Below, piece by piece: positions 11,201-19,986 of a DNA stretch of 64,000 bases. The translations under genes and the position numbers were made by a program. The stretch is taken from contig OY762261.2 of assembly GCA_963665405.2 (NCBI GenBank), positions 1,054,001 through 1,118,000 of the forward strand, written 5' to 3'. The notes below the pieces were generated by a model. The model was not told where the DNA came from. It worked only from the letters and a program-made list of their open reading frames with translations, and searched no databases. Each line of letters begins with the position of its first letter. Position 1 is the first letter of the stretch. The DNA is from G963665405 sp963665405 (GTDB lineage: Bacteria > Chloroflexota > Dehalococcoidia > Lucifugimonadales > G963665405).

Positions 11201-12028
11201 ATCCGAGGCTTCTACCGCAGCCCCACCGGGGGAACGCTGCCGGTCGTGGCCAGCTCGACCTTCGTCGTGGCAAACGGGAGGGGAGTCGGGGACGCGTTCC
11301 TGATAAAGCTGGAGAGCCGATTGGTTCCGGTTGTGATTCGAGACATCGTAGACTACTTCCCCACCCTGTCTCCGGCCGGCGGCGGATTCTTAGTAGCCGA
11401 CCTCCAGAGCACACTGAAGCACGTCAACCTGCTGAGTCCGGGCGCCCCCATGATCCCCAACGAGCTGCTTGTGAGCCACGCGCCAGGTGCGGGACAGACC
11501 GTACAGGACGCCGTGAACCAGGTCCTCTCCAGGGCCGGGTCGTTCCAGGTCTTCGAGAGGGAGGGCGCCCTGGAGGCCATCCGCCTGGACCCGCTGATAA
11601 CCGCCGGTTGGAAGGCGATGGTCCTGCTCTCGCTGGCGATAATAGTGTTCACCGCCGGTTTCGGATATGTGACTTACCTGCTGTCCGTTGTCGGCCGGAA
11701 CCGCGTCGAGCTGGGCTTCCTCCAGACGATGGGGCTGTCACGCGGCCAGATGACAGGGTTGCTCGCACTCGAGCACGTGATGATCGTGGTCTTCGGCCTC
11801 GGATTGGGCACCTGGGCCGGGTTTCAGATGAGCAGCCTGATGGTCTCCTCGGTCGCCGTGACCGAGCGGGGCCGGGAGGTGCTCCCCCCGTTCGTGCTGA
11901 TTACCGACTGGTCTTTCATGCTGCCGATATACGTCGCCCTTTTTGCAATATTCGGGACGGCGTTCTTGCTGCTGAATCGAAGTCTGCGGAATCTCAACCT
12001 TCATACCGTGGTTCGGGCCGACGGGTAG
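8251..12028 (+). CDS. ABC transporter permease, FtsX/MacB type (large), frame broken by a 115-bp tandem duplication
   Basis: The N-terminal part (from ATG 8251: MHELSTPRLIARRL, then a membrane segment) reads in one frame to about 8583. The rest (DGRMAES... to the stop at 12028) reads in the next frame. Between them lie two near-identical copies of about 102 bp (8584 and 8699). Deleting 8584-8698 joins the two frames into a single product of about 1220 residues. The protein has an N-terminal TM helix, an extracytoplasmic domain, FtsX-type helices (about 9340-9740), a second helical block (about 9780-10460), another long extracytoplasmic domain, and a C-terminal FtsX block (FLQTMGLSRGQMTGLL). 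It is the first gene of a two-permease, two-ATPase operon. Substrate unknown; lipoprotein or peptide export are family possibilities. Confidence 0.85.
8584..8800 (+). repeat. 115-bp imperfect tandem duplication inside the permease gene
   Basis: The segment CACGTCCCGC...CATATTCGTG occurs at 8584-8686 and again at 8699-8800. The copies differ by one base in a C/G run near the start, so the offset is 115 at the left and 114 afterwards. The 12-base joint is TATACGACCTCG. Because 115 is 3n+1, the duplication throws the gene out of frame. Confidence 0.95.
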
Positions 12029-12089
12029 CCGGATGACCGGAAGACTGGAGCATGGGGCGACTCTGTCCTCACGGGGAAGAGGGGTGTAG

Positions 12090-15000
12090 ATGGCGGAGGC
12101 CCTCGCTCGATTCGTAGTTGCGTGGCAGCTCGTGGTCCGCCAGGCCATCGCTCATTGGCGGCTCCTGTCCGCTGTCGTCGTCGGCGTGATGCTGGCCTCG
12201 ACGATAATGGCCGCGACCGTCGTATACTTCGACGCCCTCAAAGAGCTGGCGCTCAAGAGCGCGCTCGCGAGCCGCCCACCGGCCGAGCTGGACATCCTGA
12301 TGAAGACCGAGCGAGGGCCGACGAACTACGTGGAGGCGGAGCGGGTCTCGAGCATCGTCGACCGCTTCATCGACGGAAGGGTGGGGTGGATGGTCGAGGA
12401 CCGCATCACGGCCGTCAGGAGCGCCACCTTCTTCCTCACGACCCCCGAGAACCTCGACCTGGCGGGCAAGGACGACTCCCGCTCGTACTTCGCGTTCCTT
12501 CCCGGGCTCAACGAGCGTATCAGGGTCCTGCCCGGCGGGAGACCACCTCGGGAGGAGGCCCTGAGCCCGCCCGGTGAGCCGCTGGTGCTGGAGGCTCTGG
12601 TCCCGGTCGAGAACGCAAGGATGTTCGGCGTCGAGGTCGGCGATCGCCTGATGGCCGTCCCCTACTGGACCGAGGACGTTCCTCACGCCACGGTAATCGT
12701 CTCTGGGCTGTTCGAGAGGACCGACCCGGCGGACGACTTCTGGTACATCGACGACGGGATGCTGCAGGCGGCGACGCGTCTGACGTCCCGAACGGTGCCG
12801 TTCTTCATATCCGAAGAGACATTCATGGAGGTGCTGGGCGGTACGTTCCGGGACATGACAAGTGCCTATGGATGGCTGCTGGACGTCGATCCGGACACGC
12901 TCACCGCGGGAAACGCCCTCGAGGCGCGAATCAACGTCGAGGCGATGAAGCGAGAGCTGGGGTCGTTCCTCAACAGCTTCCTCGCCACTACTGAGGTCGA
13001 TGAGGTCCTGGCCGACTATGACCGGCGGCTCTTCTTCACCAGGCTGCCGATGTTCATCGTTCTCATCCTCATAGCGGTGGTAGTCCTCTACTACGTCGTA
13101 ACCCTCGCCGCTCTGCTGGTCGATCACCGGCGAGGCGAGATCGCGCTCCTGCGCAGTCGAGGAGCAACGTCCGTTCAGGTCCTCTCGGTCTTCGCTCTAG
13201 AGGGAGCGACGATCGCTCTGGCCGCGGCGTTGCTGGGCCCGTGGCTGGCCGCCGCGGCGGTCAGCGTGTTGGGACTCGCTCCCTCCTTCTCGGATCTTAG
13301 CGGGAGCGCCGTGCTCGCCTCCGGTCTGTCGGGGAACGCCTACCTCATGAGTGGAATAGGGGGACTTCTCAGCTTCGCCGCGTTGATGATTCCCGCGGTG
13401 CAGGCCTCTCGTGTAGGTGTGACCCTTCATCGCCAGCAGCTGGCCCGCCCCTCCGCCTTGCCCGCCTTTCAGCGCTACTACATCGACGTCGTGCTGCTTA
13501 TCGTCGCCGTCGTGCTGTTCCGCCAGCTCTCCGAGCAGGGATCCGTGGTCGGGACGAGGGTCTTCGGACAGTACACCGTCAACCAGCTCCAGCTTGCGGT
13601 CCCTGCGATCGGACTCGTGGCAGGTGCGATGGTTCTCCTCAGACTGTTCCCGCTCGTCATGAACCTGACGAGCAGGCTGTTCTCCCGCTGGCTTCCGGCC
13701 GGCGTGGCGCTGGCCCTGTGGCAGATGGCCCGGAATCCTACTCACTACGCGAGGCTCTCCCTGCTGCTGATCCTCACGGCGGGCCTGGGAATGTTCGCGG
13801 CCAGCTTCGGGGGCACGCTGGAAAAGAGCTTCGAGGAGCGAGTGCTGTACGAGACCGGCAGCGAGATCCGCGTCGAGGGGATCCTGAGAAACAACTCCGG
13901 GGTCTCCAGGGCGATACTCGGGGGGTACGAGTCGCTCCCCGGCGTGGACCAGGTCGCGTCCGTATATCGGGGTGGTGGGTACGACGTCACCAAGCTCCTG
14001 GGAGAGCCGTACGTAATGCTTGCCGTCGACAGCGCCGTCTTCAACGATATCGCGTGGTTCCGCGACGACTTCTCCTCAGATCCCATGAACGGCCTCATCC
14101 AGGCGCTCCCTCTTGCCGAGCGGCCCGAGGGCGTCATCCTGCCCGAGTCCGCTCGCGCGCTGCAGCTCACGGTGAAGCCCGACAGGACTCACATCAGCGT
14201 GCGGGTAGTCGCCCGCGCCATGGACGCCAACGGCCGATATTTTACCTACCCCTTCGGAATGCTCGAGAGTCCGGATTGGATCGACCTGGAGGCCAGTTTC
14301 GAAGTGTCCACCAGAGGGTTCGGCCGGCGGAGACTGCAGCCGACCCACCCGCTCACACTGGTGTCGATAGCGGTGCAAGAGATCGACGTTCAGAGGAAGC
14401 TGGGCGCCGGCTCGATCCTTGTCGACGAGATTCGCGTGAGACTGGAGGGAGGCGACGTCCAGGTGATCGAGCCGTTCGACGGCGTCGACGGCTGGAGCGT
14501 TCTCAGGGCAACCCCCGACGCGATCTCAGACGATCTTCGGGCGTCGTCCGAGAATCTCAACGGCCACTCGGCGTCGGCCATGTTCACGTGGAGCGAGGGC
14601 CGTCCCATCGTGGGCCGGGGAATCTTCTTCGGTCCTCCGGTCTCGTCTGTCCCGGTGCTGGCCAACGAGAAGTTCATGGACGACTCGGGCTATTCCGAGG
14701 GAGATACGATACAGGTCTCCGTCGGAGGACACCGGGTCTTCGTGAAGCTGGTGGACACCATAAGCTACTTCCCGACTATGGACACATACTCCGACGGATT
14801 CCTGGTCGCCGACCTGGGCTCGCTGCAGTCGTACGCCAACCTCGAGCCGTCGACCCGTGAGCTGACACCGAACGAGATGTGGATCTCGACGGCCGCTGCC
14901 GGACCGGAGCGAGACCGCCTGGTGGATGCGCTGGCAACCGACCCGTTCACGAGCAGGATCGTCTTCGACCGGGTCGCCAGCCTTGAGATCGCCCGCGTCG

Positions 15001-15443
15001 ATCCTCTAGTCCAGGCGGGTTGGAGAGCGCTGCTCTTCCTCGCGTTCGCCGCCGTGCTCATCCTGAGCGGCGTCGGCTTCCTCGTCCATTCGTACGTCTC
15101 GTTCCGGAAGCGAGAGCCGGAGTTCGCTCTGCTGAAGACGATCGGCCTCTCGAACAGGCAGCTCCTCTCACTAGTATGGCTGGAGCCTGTACTGATAATA
15201 GTCGTCGGCATGGCCCTGGGAACCGAAATGGGACGAAGACTGGGGACGATCATCATTCCGTTCCTGGGACACGATGACCAGGGCAGCCAGGTCCTGCCGC
15301 CCTTTACCATCGAGACCAACTGGGCTAACCTGGGCATTACCTACGCTGCGATGGCTGTCGTGTTCGTGGCGGTCATCCTGGTGATGATGTGGTTCGTTAG
15401 GAAGCTGTCCCTCCAGAGGCTCCTCAGACTGGGAGAGACGTAG
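12090..15443 (+). CDS. ABC transporter permease, FtsX/MacB type (large)
   Basis: 1117 residues, intact, and paralogous to the preceding gene in layout. An N-terminal TM helix (about 22-48) is followed by a long extracytoplasmic domain, the first FtsX helical block (FIVLILIAVVVLYYVVTLAA near residue 325, with the cytoplasmic EIALLRSRGATSVQVL loop), a second pair of helices, another extracytoplasmic domain, and a C-terminal FtsX block (REPEFALLKTIGLSNRQLLS). The loops with LLRSRG and LLKTIG are the coupling segments that contact the ATPase in this family. It starts 61 bp after the first permease and ends 9 bp before the first ATPase gene, so the four genes are very likely one operon. The product is a mechanotransmission-type ABC exporter half; substrate unknown. 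Confidence 0.92.
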   Translation: MAEALARFVVAWQLVVRQAIAHWRLLSAVVVGVMLASTIMAATVVYFDALKELALKSALASRPPAELDILMKTERGPTNYVEAERVSSIVDRFIDGRVGWMVEDRITAVRSATFFLTTPENLDLAGKDDSRSYFAFLPGLNERIRVLPGGRPPREEALSPPGEPLVLEALVPVENARMFGVEVGDRLMAVPYWTEDVPHATVIVSGLFERTDPADDFWYIDDGMLQAATRLTSRTVPFFISEETFMEVLGGTFRDMTSAYGWLLDVDPDTLTAGNALEARINVEAMKRELGSFLNSFLATTEVDEVLADYDRRLFFTRLPMFIVLILIAVVVLYYVVTLAALLVDHRRGEIALLRSRGATSVQVLSVFALEGATIALAAALLGPWLAAAAVSVLGLAPSFSDLSGSAVLASGLSGNAYLMSGIGGLLSFAALMIPAVQASRVGVTLHRQQLARPSALPAFQRYYIDVVLLIVAVVLFRQLSEQGSVVGTRVFGQYTVNQLQLAVPAIGLVAGAMVLLRLFPLVMNLTSRLFSRWLPAGVALALWQMARNPTHYARLSLLLILTAGLGMFAASFGGTLEKSFEERVLYETGSEIRVEGILRNNSGVSRAILGGYESLPGVDQVASVYRGGGYDVTKLLGEPYVMLAVDSAVFNDIAWFRDDFSSDPMNGLIQALPLAERPEGVILPESARALQLTVKPDRTHISVRVVARAMDANGRYFTYPFGMLESPDWIDLEASFEVSTRGFGRRRLQPTHPLTLVSIAVQEIDVQRKLGAGSILVDEIRVRLEGGDVQVIEPFDGVDGWSVLRATPDAISDDLRASSENLNGHSASAMFTWSEGRPIVGRGIFFGPPVSSVPVLANEKFMDDSGYSEGDTIQVSVGGHRVFVKLVDTISYFPTMDTYSDGFLVADLGSLQSYANLEPSTRELTPNEMWISTAAAGPERDRLVDALATDPFTSRIVFDRVASLEIARVDPLVQAGWRALLFLAFAAVLILSGVGFLVHSYVSFRKREPEFALLKTIGLSNRQLLSLVWLEPVLIIVVGMALGTEMGRRLGTIIIPFLGHDDQGSQVLPPFTIETNWANLGITYAAMAVVFVAVILVMMWFVRKLSLQRLLRLGET

Positions 15444-15452
15444 GGGAATTCG

Positions 15453-16358
15453 TTGACCGAGGCGGCGTACGCGGGCGGCGCCCCGCACATACTCTCCGAA
15501 GACCTGTTCAAGATCTACAAGATCGCGGACCTCGAGGTGGTCGCCCTGCGCGGCCTCGACCTCCGGGTGCAAAAGGGCGAGGTCGTCGCGATCGTAGGTG
15601 CCAGCGGCAGCGGAAAGAGCACCCTGCTGAACATCCTGGCAGGCTACGACACACCGTCGGCCGGACAGGTCACCGTCGGAGAGCGCAACCTGCTCCGCAT
15701 GGGTGGCCGGGAGGTCGAGCAGTATCGCAGGTACGAGGTGGGCTTCGTCTGGCAGCAGACGGGCCGCAACCTGTTCCCCTACCTCACCGCCATAGAGAAC
15801 GTCGTCCTCCCCATGATGCTCACCAACCAGAATGGCGACGTGCGCCAGGGACGTGCCAAGGAGATACTGGAGCTGGTCGGCCTGAGCGGACGGATGGGTC
15901 ACAGACCGGCCGAGATGTCGGGTGGTGAGCAGCAGCGGGTGGCCATCGCCGTCGCTCTCGCAAACCGCCCTCCACTTCTCCTTGCCGACGAGCCCACCGG
16001 AGAGTTGGACGACGCGACCGCGGGTGAGATTCTCGATCTGTTCAGTTCGATCAACCGCGAGTTCCGGACCACCATCCTCATCGTCTCCCACGACCCGGAC
16101 ATCGCGCACAAGGTCGGAAGGGTCGTGCTGATCCGGGACGGTAAGATGTCGGCGGAGATCCGGCGGAAGATCACCTTCCAGCGCGCTTCGGACGATGGAG
16201 ACTCCAGGGCACCCTTGGAGGAGTTCGTGCTGATCGATGCGAGCGGCAGGGTGCAGATCCCGCGCGGGTTCCTGGACGACCTCAAAATCTCGGAGCGGGC
16301 CCGCATTTACCTGGACGACGACAGCGTGACCATTCGTCCCGAGAATTTCCAGAATTGA
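15453..16358 (+). CDS. ABC transporter ATP-binding protein (LolD/MacB type) with C-terminal AbrB-like tail
   Basis: 301 residues from TTG 15453. Walker A is GASGSGKST, the Q-loop is in WQQTGRNLFPYL, the signature is MSGGEQQR, Walker B is LLLADEPTGELDD, and the switch His is in VSHDPD. The ATPase ends near residue 235. The remaining about 65 residues (from FVLIDASGRVQIPRGFLDDL) look like a SpoVT/AbrB swapped-hairpin domain, which is unusual for a LolD-type ATPase and may mediate dimerisation or DNA or partner binding (inference). The gene follows the second permease by 9 bp and overlaps the next ATPase by 4 bp (TTGA). Confidence 0.9.
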   Translation: MTEAAYAGGAPHILSEDLFKIYKIADLEVVALRGLDLRVQKGEVVAIVGASGSGKSTLLNILAGYDTPSAGQVTVGERNLLRMGGREVEQYRRYEVGFVWQQTGRNLFPYLTAIENVVLPMMLTNQNGDVRQGRAKEILELVGLSGRMGHRPAEMSGGEQQRVAIAVALANRPPLLLADEPTGELDDATAGEILDLFSSINREFRTTILIVSHDPDIAHKVGRVVLIRDGKMSAEIRRKITFQRASDDGDSRAPLEEFVLIDASGRVQIPRGFLDDLKISERARIYLDDDSVTIRPENFQN

Positions 16359-17068
16359 CCCAGCTCCGCCCCCTCATTACCACGATCGACGTATCGCGAA
16401 CGTATAACCTGGGCTCCGAAGAGGTCAACGCCGTCAAGGGCGTAAGCATCACGGTCCTTCCGGGCCAGTTCATAACCCTGGTCGGGAGGTCCGGATCGGG
16501 CAAGACCTCGCTTCTCAACCTCATGGCAGGACTGGACCGGGCCACCTCGGGCCGCGTGCTCATCGAAGGCCGGGACGTGTCGGAGATGAGCGAAGCCGAT
16601 CTCATCGAGGTGCGCAGACACAAGCTCGGGTTCGTCTTCCAGTCCTTCGGGCTGCTACCCCTCCTCTCGGCCTTCGAGAACGTCGAAATCCCCCTCCGTA
16701 TCTCGGGTGTGCCCCACGCTGAGCGTGAGGAGCGGACTCGCGACGCACTTGAGCTGGTCGGGCTGTCCAGACGATCGCGTCACCGTCCGTACGAGCTCTC
16801 GGGAGGAGAGCAGCAGCGGGTGGCAATTGCCCGCGCTATCGTGGGACGGCCTCCCGTCGTACTGGCGGATGAGCCGACCGGAGAGCTGGACTCGGTCAAC
16901 GCGAGGTCGATCTTCGGACTGTTCAAGGAGATGGTGCGCGATCAGGGGATCAGCGTCGTCGCCGCCACGCACGACTCAACCCTCCTGGCCATGGCCGACG
17001 AGGTCAAGGAGATGCGTGACGGCACCCTGGTGGACCGCGTTCAGGAGACTCGGCGCTTCAGGGAGTAA
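16355..17068 (+). CDS. ABC transporter ATP-binding protein (LolD/MacB type)
   Basis: 237 residues from TTG 16355, overlapping the previous stop codon by 4 bp, which indicates translational coupling. Walker A GRSGSGKT, Q-loop FVFQSFGLLP, signature LSGGEQQR, Walker B VVLADEPTGELDS and switch His in ATHDST are all present. The length is normal for LolD/MacB-family ATPases. With two permeases and two ATPases, the complex could be a heterodimer on both levels. Last gene of the operon. Confidence 0.92.
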   Translation: MTQLRPLITTIDVSRTYNLGSEEVNAVKGVSITVLPGQFITLVGRSGSGKTSLLNLMAGLDRATSGRVLIEGRDVSEMSEADLIEVRRHKLGFVFQSFGLLPLLSAFENVEIPLRISGVPHAEREERTRDALELVGLSRRSRHRPYELSGGEQQRVAIARAIVGRPPVVLADEPTGELDSVNARSIFGLFKEMVRDQGISVVAATHDSTLLAMADEVKEMRDGTLVDRVQETRRFRE

Positions 17069-17133
17069 TCAGAGTCCCGGCGCAGCTTCACGATCGAGCC
17101 CCCGAACCGCGGAAAGCCCCGACCCCCGCTCGG

Positions 17134-17150
17134 CCTGAGCCTGTCGAAGG
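17134..17150 (+). repeat. Short REP-like motif
   Basis: CCTGAGCCTGTCGAAGG between the convergent ABC operon and the FIST gene. A close variant (CCCGAGCCTGTCGAGGG) is at about 38237-38253. This motif is common between genes in many bacterial genomes. Confidence 0.5.
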
Positions 17151-17161
17151 CCCACCAGGCT

Positions 17162-18355
17162 TCAGACCGCCGGATTCTTGACCCGGAAGACCCCGAAGCT
17201 GCTGGTGTAGCCGTGCAGGAACGTGGAGCTGCCGACCGGGCCGATCTCTCCGTTGCAGAAGAAGCCGGTCAGTGGGATAGCGCCGAGCTTGTCGCGGAAC
17301 ATGTCAGAATCGTGGCCGGGTTCGCCGTACAGGTAGGCGCCGCGGCCCAGGCATGAGAACAGCAGCCCACCGGTCCCCTCATCCAGATGGTGCTGATCCG
17401 CATACCTCGTCAGCATCGCGTCGAGGTCCTTCGCCGAGGTCCCGGCGTCCCGCACGTGAAACTGAACGGTCTGGCCCTCGTTGAGGGTCTCGCCGACGGT
17501 GAGCCATCCGTCGTCCGGGTCGACCCCCGCCAGGTTGCGGATCAGGAAGTCGCCCAGCCGCGGTGTCTCGTTCAGCTCGTCCATGAGAATCCCAAGGAAC
17601 AGCGAGCTGCGGGCAAGCTGCTGGTCGAACTCGTCGAGCGACTCGTAGAGCTCTGTCAGGACCTCGAGCGGAGAGCGCCCGTCCATCCGTTGAATCACGT
17701 TGCCGGAGCAGGCCGTGACCTGGATGAGCGGGCCGACCGGACGGCAGCCCTGGGCCACGATCGTGTCGATGACGATGTTTCCCTTCATGGAGATGCCGAC
17801 GGCGCCGGAGCGGTACACCTTGTCCGACAGGAACAGCGCGTTTCCGCCGGGCCGATGCCCTCCGCTGGCCAGCCCGCCTATCTTGATGCTTCCGGGGAAG
17901 GCGAAGTCGAGTCCCATCAGGAGGTCCTCCCCGCGAATCGAGAACGGATCGGCGAGGATAACGAACTGCGGCTCTTCCGCGGCGGAAGCGTGGACGATGG
18001 ACTCCCAGCGGGTCGGCGGCGCGTCACCATCGGGCAGGCTGCCGTCGTCGATCCAGAACGGGACGAGATCGACGCCGGTCAGGATCGCGGCCGAGAGGGC
18101 GAGTCCGTGGCTGTGCTCCACCTCCCGTCCGGCGCCGATGACTCCGCCTCCCGAGCACCCGATGAGCAGGACGTCCCCGAGGTGGCTTCGAACCAGCCCC
18201 GGAACCCGCTCATAGCTGGCGGCGTGATCGGCCGACACGAACGCCATGACCAGGTCCGGCTTTTGACCTGCAAGCTCCGCCTTCAGGGCGGAGGCGCACT
18301 CGGCGGCCGCCTCGTCGATCGACGGGCTCTCCGAGATGGCTGAGCTCCACTTCAT
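17162..18355 (-). CDS. FIST domain-containing sensory protein
   Basis: About 397 residues from ATG 18355 (MKWSSAISES); the longer reading frame to 18508 has a non-family N-terminus. The N-terminal FIST_N region has the typical LIGCSGGGVIGAGREVEHSHGLAL stretch (given here in two parts: LIGCSGGGVIGAG and REVEHSHGLAL), then SIKIGGLASGG. The C-terminal FIST_C region includes GILMDE, FLIRNLAGVDPDDG and the conserved end FFCNGEIGPVG...LHGYTSSFGVF. FIST domains are predicted small-ligand (amino-acid-like) sensors, usually in signal transduction. Here the protein stands alone, with no fused output domain, so its partner is unknown. Transcribed toward the ABC operon. Confidence 0.88.
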   Translation of the reverse strand: MKWSSAISESPSIDEAAAECASALKAELAGQKPDLVMAFVSADHAASYERVPGLVRSHLGDVLLIGCSGGGVIGAGREVEHSHGLALSAAILTGVDLVPFWIDDGSLPDGDAPPTRWESIVHASAAEEPQFVILADPFSIRGEDLLMGLDFAFPGSIKIGGLASGGHRPGGNALFLSDKVYRSGAVGISMKGNIVIDTIVAQGCRPVGPLIQVTACSGNVIQRMDGRSPLEVLTELYESLDEFDQQLARSSLFLGILMDELNETPRLGDFLIRNLAGVDPDDGWLTVGETLNEGQTVQFHVRDAGTSAKDLDAMLTRYADQHHLDEGTGGLLFSCLGRGAYLYGEPGHDSDMFRDKLGAIPLTGFFCNGEIGPVGSSTFLHGYTSSFGVFRVKNPAV

Positions 18356-18514
18356 CCGTTGACCCCTTGCCGAGTGCCCTTCAGTCACGCGGGCCCATTG
18401 TAGCAAACGGTACCGCTTCAATTGAGCCCGACGCCCTCTTGCGATAGAGTGGACCAGTTTCGCGACCGCGTAACACGATGACGTCTTGCCGCGGAAGCGG
18501 ATGGCCATTTCCCC

Positions 18515-18663
18515 CTAGCGGACTGACGGAATATGGGGTGTGCAGAGGGGCGGAGTCCCTCCGCTGGGAGTCTGAGGGTGTCCCTCAGATATGAGTCTTC
18601 CCCGTTCCTGGCCACGAACGGGGCCAGGGGGATGGTCGCAAAGGGTTTTCGACACCCCGCTAG
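18515..18663 (+). repeat. Intergenic hairpin repeat, copy R2
   Basis: Bounded by inverted CTAGCGG (18515-18521) and CCGCTAG (18657-18663). Internally: TGGGGTGTGCAGAGGGGCGG, AGTCCCTCCGCTGGGAGTC, GAGGGTGTCCCTCAGATATGA, a CCCGTTCCTGGCC...GGGGCCAGGGG hairpin, and TTTTCGACACCCCGCTAGA. It is about 89% like copy R3 by eye. Confidence 0.85.
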
Positions 18664-18709
18664 AAGGAAGGCCCGGACCGGCCGAGATGCCACCGGATAC
18701 GGTCGCCTG

Positions 18710-19300
18710 ATGACCCATTCGATCAGAAGCTTTCTTGCCATAGAGCTGCCGGACGAGGTCAAGAGCGCGCTCGTCGTGGCCGGCGATCGCCTTCGTGAGA
18801 CCGGCGTTGGCTGGCTTCGGATCGTCCGGCCGGACAACGTCCACCTGACGCTGAGATTTCTCGGAGACATCCCGAGGTCCGCGATCGAGCCCATCGGTGA
18901 CACGGTCTCGAGGGTAGCACGGCGACACCGGCCCTTCTCCCTGGAGCTGGGCGAGCCCGGGTTGTTTCCTCCGCGCGGTGCGCCCCGAGTTTTCTGGGTA
19001 GGGATGGCAGGCGATCTCGATTCCCTGACCTCCCTTCATCGCGATCTGGAGGGCTCTCTCGACGAGCTGGGATTCGAAAGGGAGCGGCGGGCGTTCCACC
19101 CCCACCTCACCGTCGCGCGGATCAGGAACAGCTCGCCGAAAGGGGACAAGGACAGCCTGCTGAGAGCCATGCGGTCGGCGGGTCCGATCCAGGGGCGGAT
19201 CGACGTCGACGCCGTCCACCTGATACGCAGCACGCTGACGCCGGAGGGCCCGATCTACGAGCGAATCGCCTCGAGTCGGCTGGGAGATCCGGCGGTCTGA
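18710..19300 (+). CDS. thpR: RNA 2',3'-cyclic phosphodiesterase (2H phosphoesterase, LigT/ThpR family)
   Basis: 196 residues from ATG 18710; the 59 in-frame codons upstream are part of repeat R2 and are not coding. The two catalytic HxT motifs are HLTL (His45) and HLTV (His132), with the usual IRSFLAIELPDEVKSAL start and the PHLTVAR context. It hydrolyses 2',3'-cyclic phosphate RNA ends to 2'-phosphates in this family. Length (about 190) is normal. Cytoplasmic. Stand-alone between a repeat and a small zinc-ribbon gene. Confidence 0.93.
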   Translation: MTHSIRSFLAIELPDEVKSALVVAGDRLRETGVGWLRIVRPDNVHLTLRFLGDIPRSAIEPIGDTVSRVARRHRPFSLELGEPGLFPPRGAPRVFWVGMAGDLDSLTSLHRDLEGSLDELGFERERRAFHPHLTVARIRNSSPKGDKDSLLRAMRSAGPIQGRIDVDAVHLIRSTLTPEGPIYERIASSRLGDPAV

Positions 19301-19387
19301 CCAGCCCCGATCAGGGGTTGTTATGCCCCGACCCAGGAGGTATACTTGCCGCGCCTAAGCCTGTGTGGAGTATGGAAGGAGATTCAA

Positions 19388-19606
19388 GTGGTGGAGGAGA
19401 ACGGTACCTGGCCGGGGTGTCGACGATGTCAGGGGGGAGACCTGCTACCCCTTTCCGACTTTGGGGGTCAAGGAGCGTCGATCCACTACAAGGCGTGGGT
19501 CTGCAGCAACCCTGACTGCGGCTTCAACATTAAGATCCGCAACGGCGACGTCTATCTGAACGAGCCCATCGCCAGTGGCGCGATGCACGCCCCTCGGGTG
19601 AGGTAG
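19388..19606 (+). CDS. Small zinc-ribbon protein
   Basis: 72 residues from GTG 19388, chosen because AAGGAG (19376-19381) stands 6 bp upstream; a longer TTG start at 19346 lacks such a site. Two cysteine pairs (GCRRC and CSNPDC) separated by about 29 residues form a likely zinc ribbon, followed by a strand-rich tail GFNIKIRNGDVYLNEP. I do not recognise a named family. It may bind RNA or a protein partner. Its neighbours give no clear link. Confidence 0.75.
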   Translation: MVEENGTWPGCRRCQGGDLLPLSDFGGQGASIHYKAWVCSNPDCGFNIKIRNGDVYLNEPIASGAMHAPRVR

Positions 19607-19810
19607 CAACGTGCCTGGGTGCCGGACCTTTGGATCCAGCGTCTAACAGGGAGCGGGTCTCACGGGCCTGCCCCGCACTGATCTCTCCCGTCCGATCTGG
19701 AACGTTCTGAAAACATAGCTCTATGCGTTTGGCGGCCCGACGAGGCTGGTGGTAGACTGTACCATGTAGCCGTGATCGGGCCGTTCGGCGTTCACCGGGC
19801 ACGGCGCATT

Positions 19811-19961
19811 TCTAACAGGATGATGAAAGATGGGGTGTGCAGAGGGGCGGAGTCCCTCCGCTGGGAGTCTTGGGGTTTCCCTCAGATATGATCTCTCCCC
19901 CTTCCTGGCCAGAAAAGGGGCCCGGGGGATGGTCGAAAGGGTTTTCCAGCACCCTGTTAGA
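19811..19961 (+). repeat. Intergenic hairpin repeat, copy R3 (MITE-like ends)
   Basis: Best-preserved copy. It is bounded by perfect 9-bp inverted ends TCTAACAGG (19811-19819) and CCTGTTAGA (19953-19961), with the same internal hairpins as R2. A small non-autonomous element about 151 bp long. Confidence 0.85.
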
Positions 19962-19986
19962 GGATGGGACCGCTCCGGAGGGGAAC

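Noticed and set aside
12069..13127. Long open frame on the minus strand opposite the second permease
   Set aside because: Shadow of the permease codon pattern in high-GC DNA; it is rich in His/Arg/Asp without domain features.
17134..17150. CCTGAGCCTGTCGAAGG as a specific regulatory site
   Set aside because: The motif is widespread between genes in unrelated bacteria and sits between convergent genes, so it is treated as a REP-like repeat.
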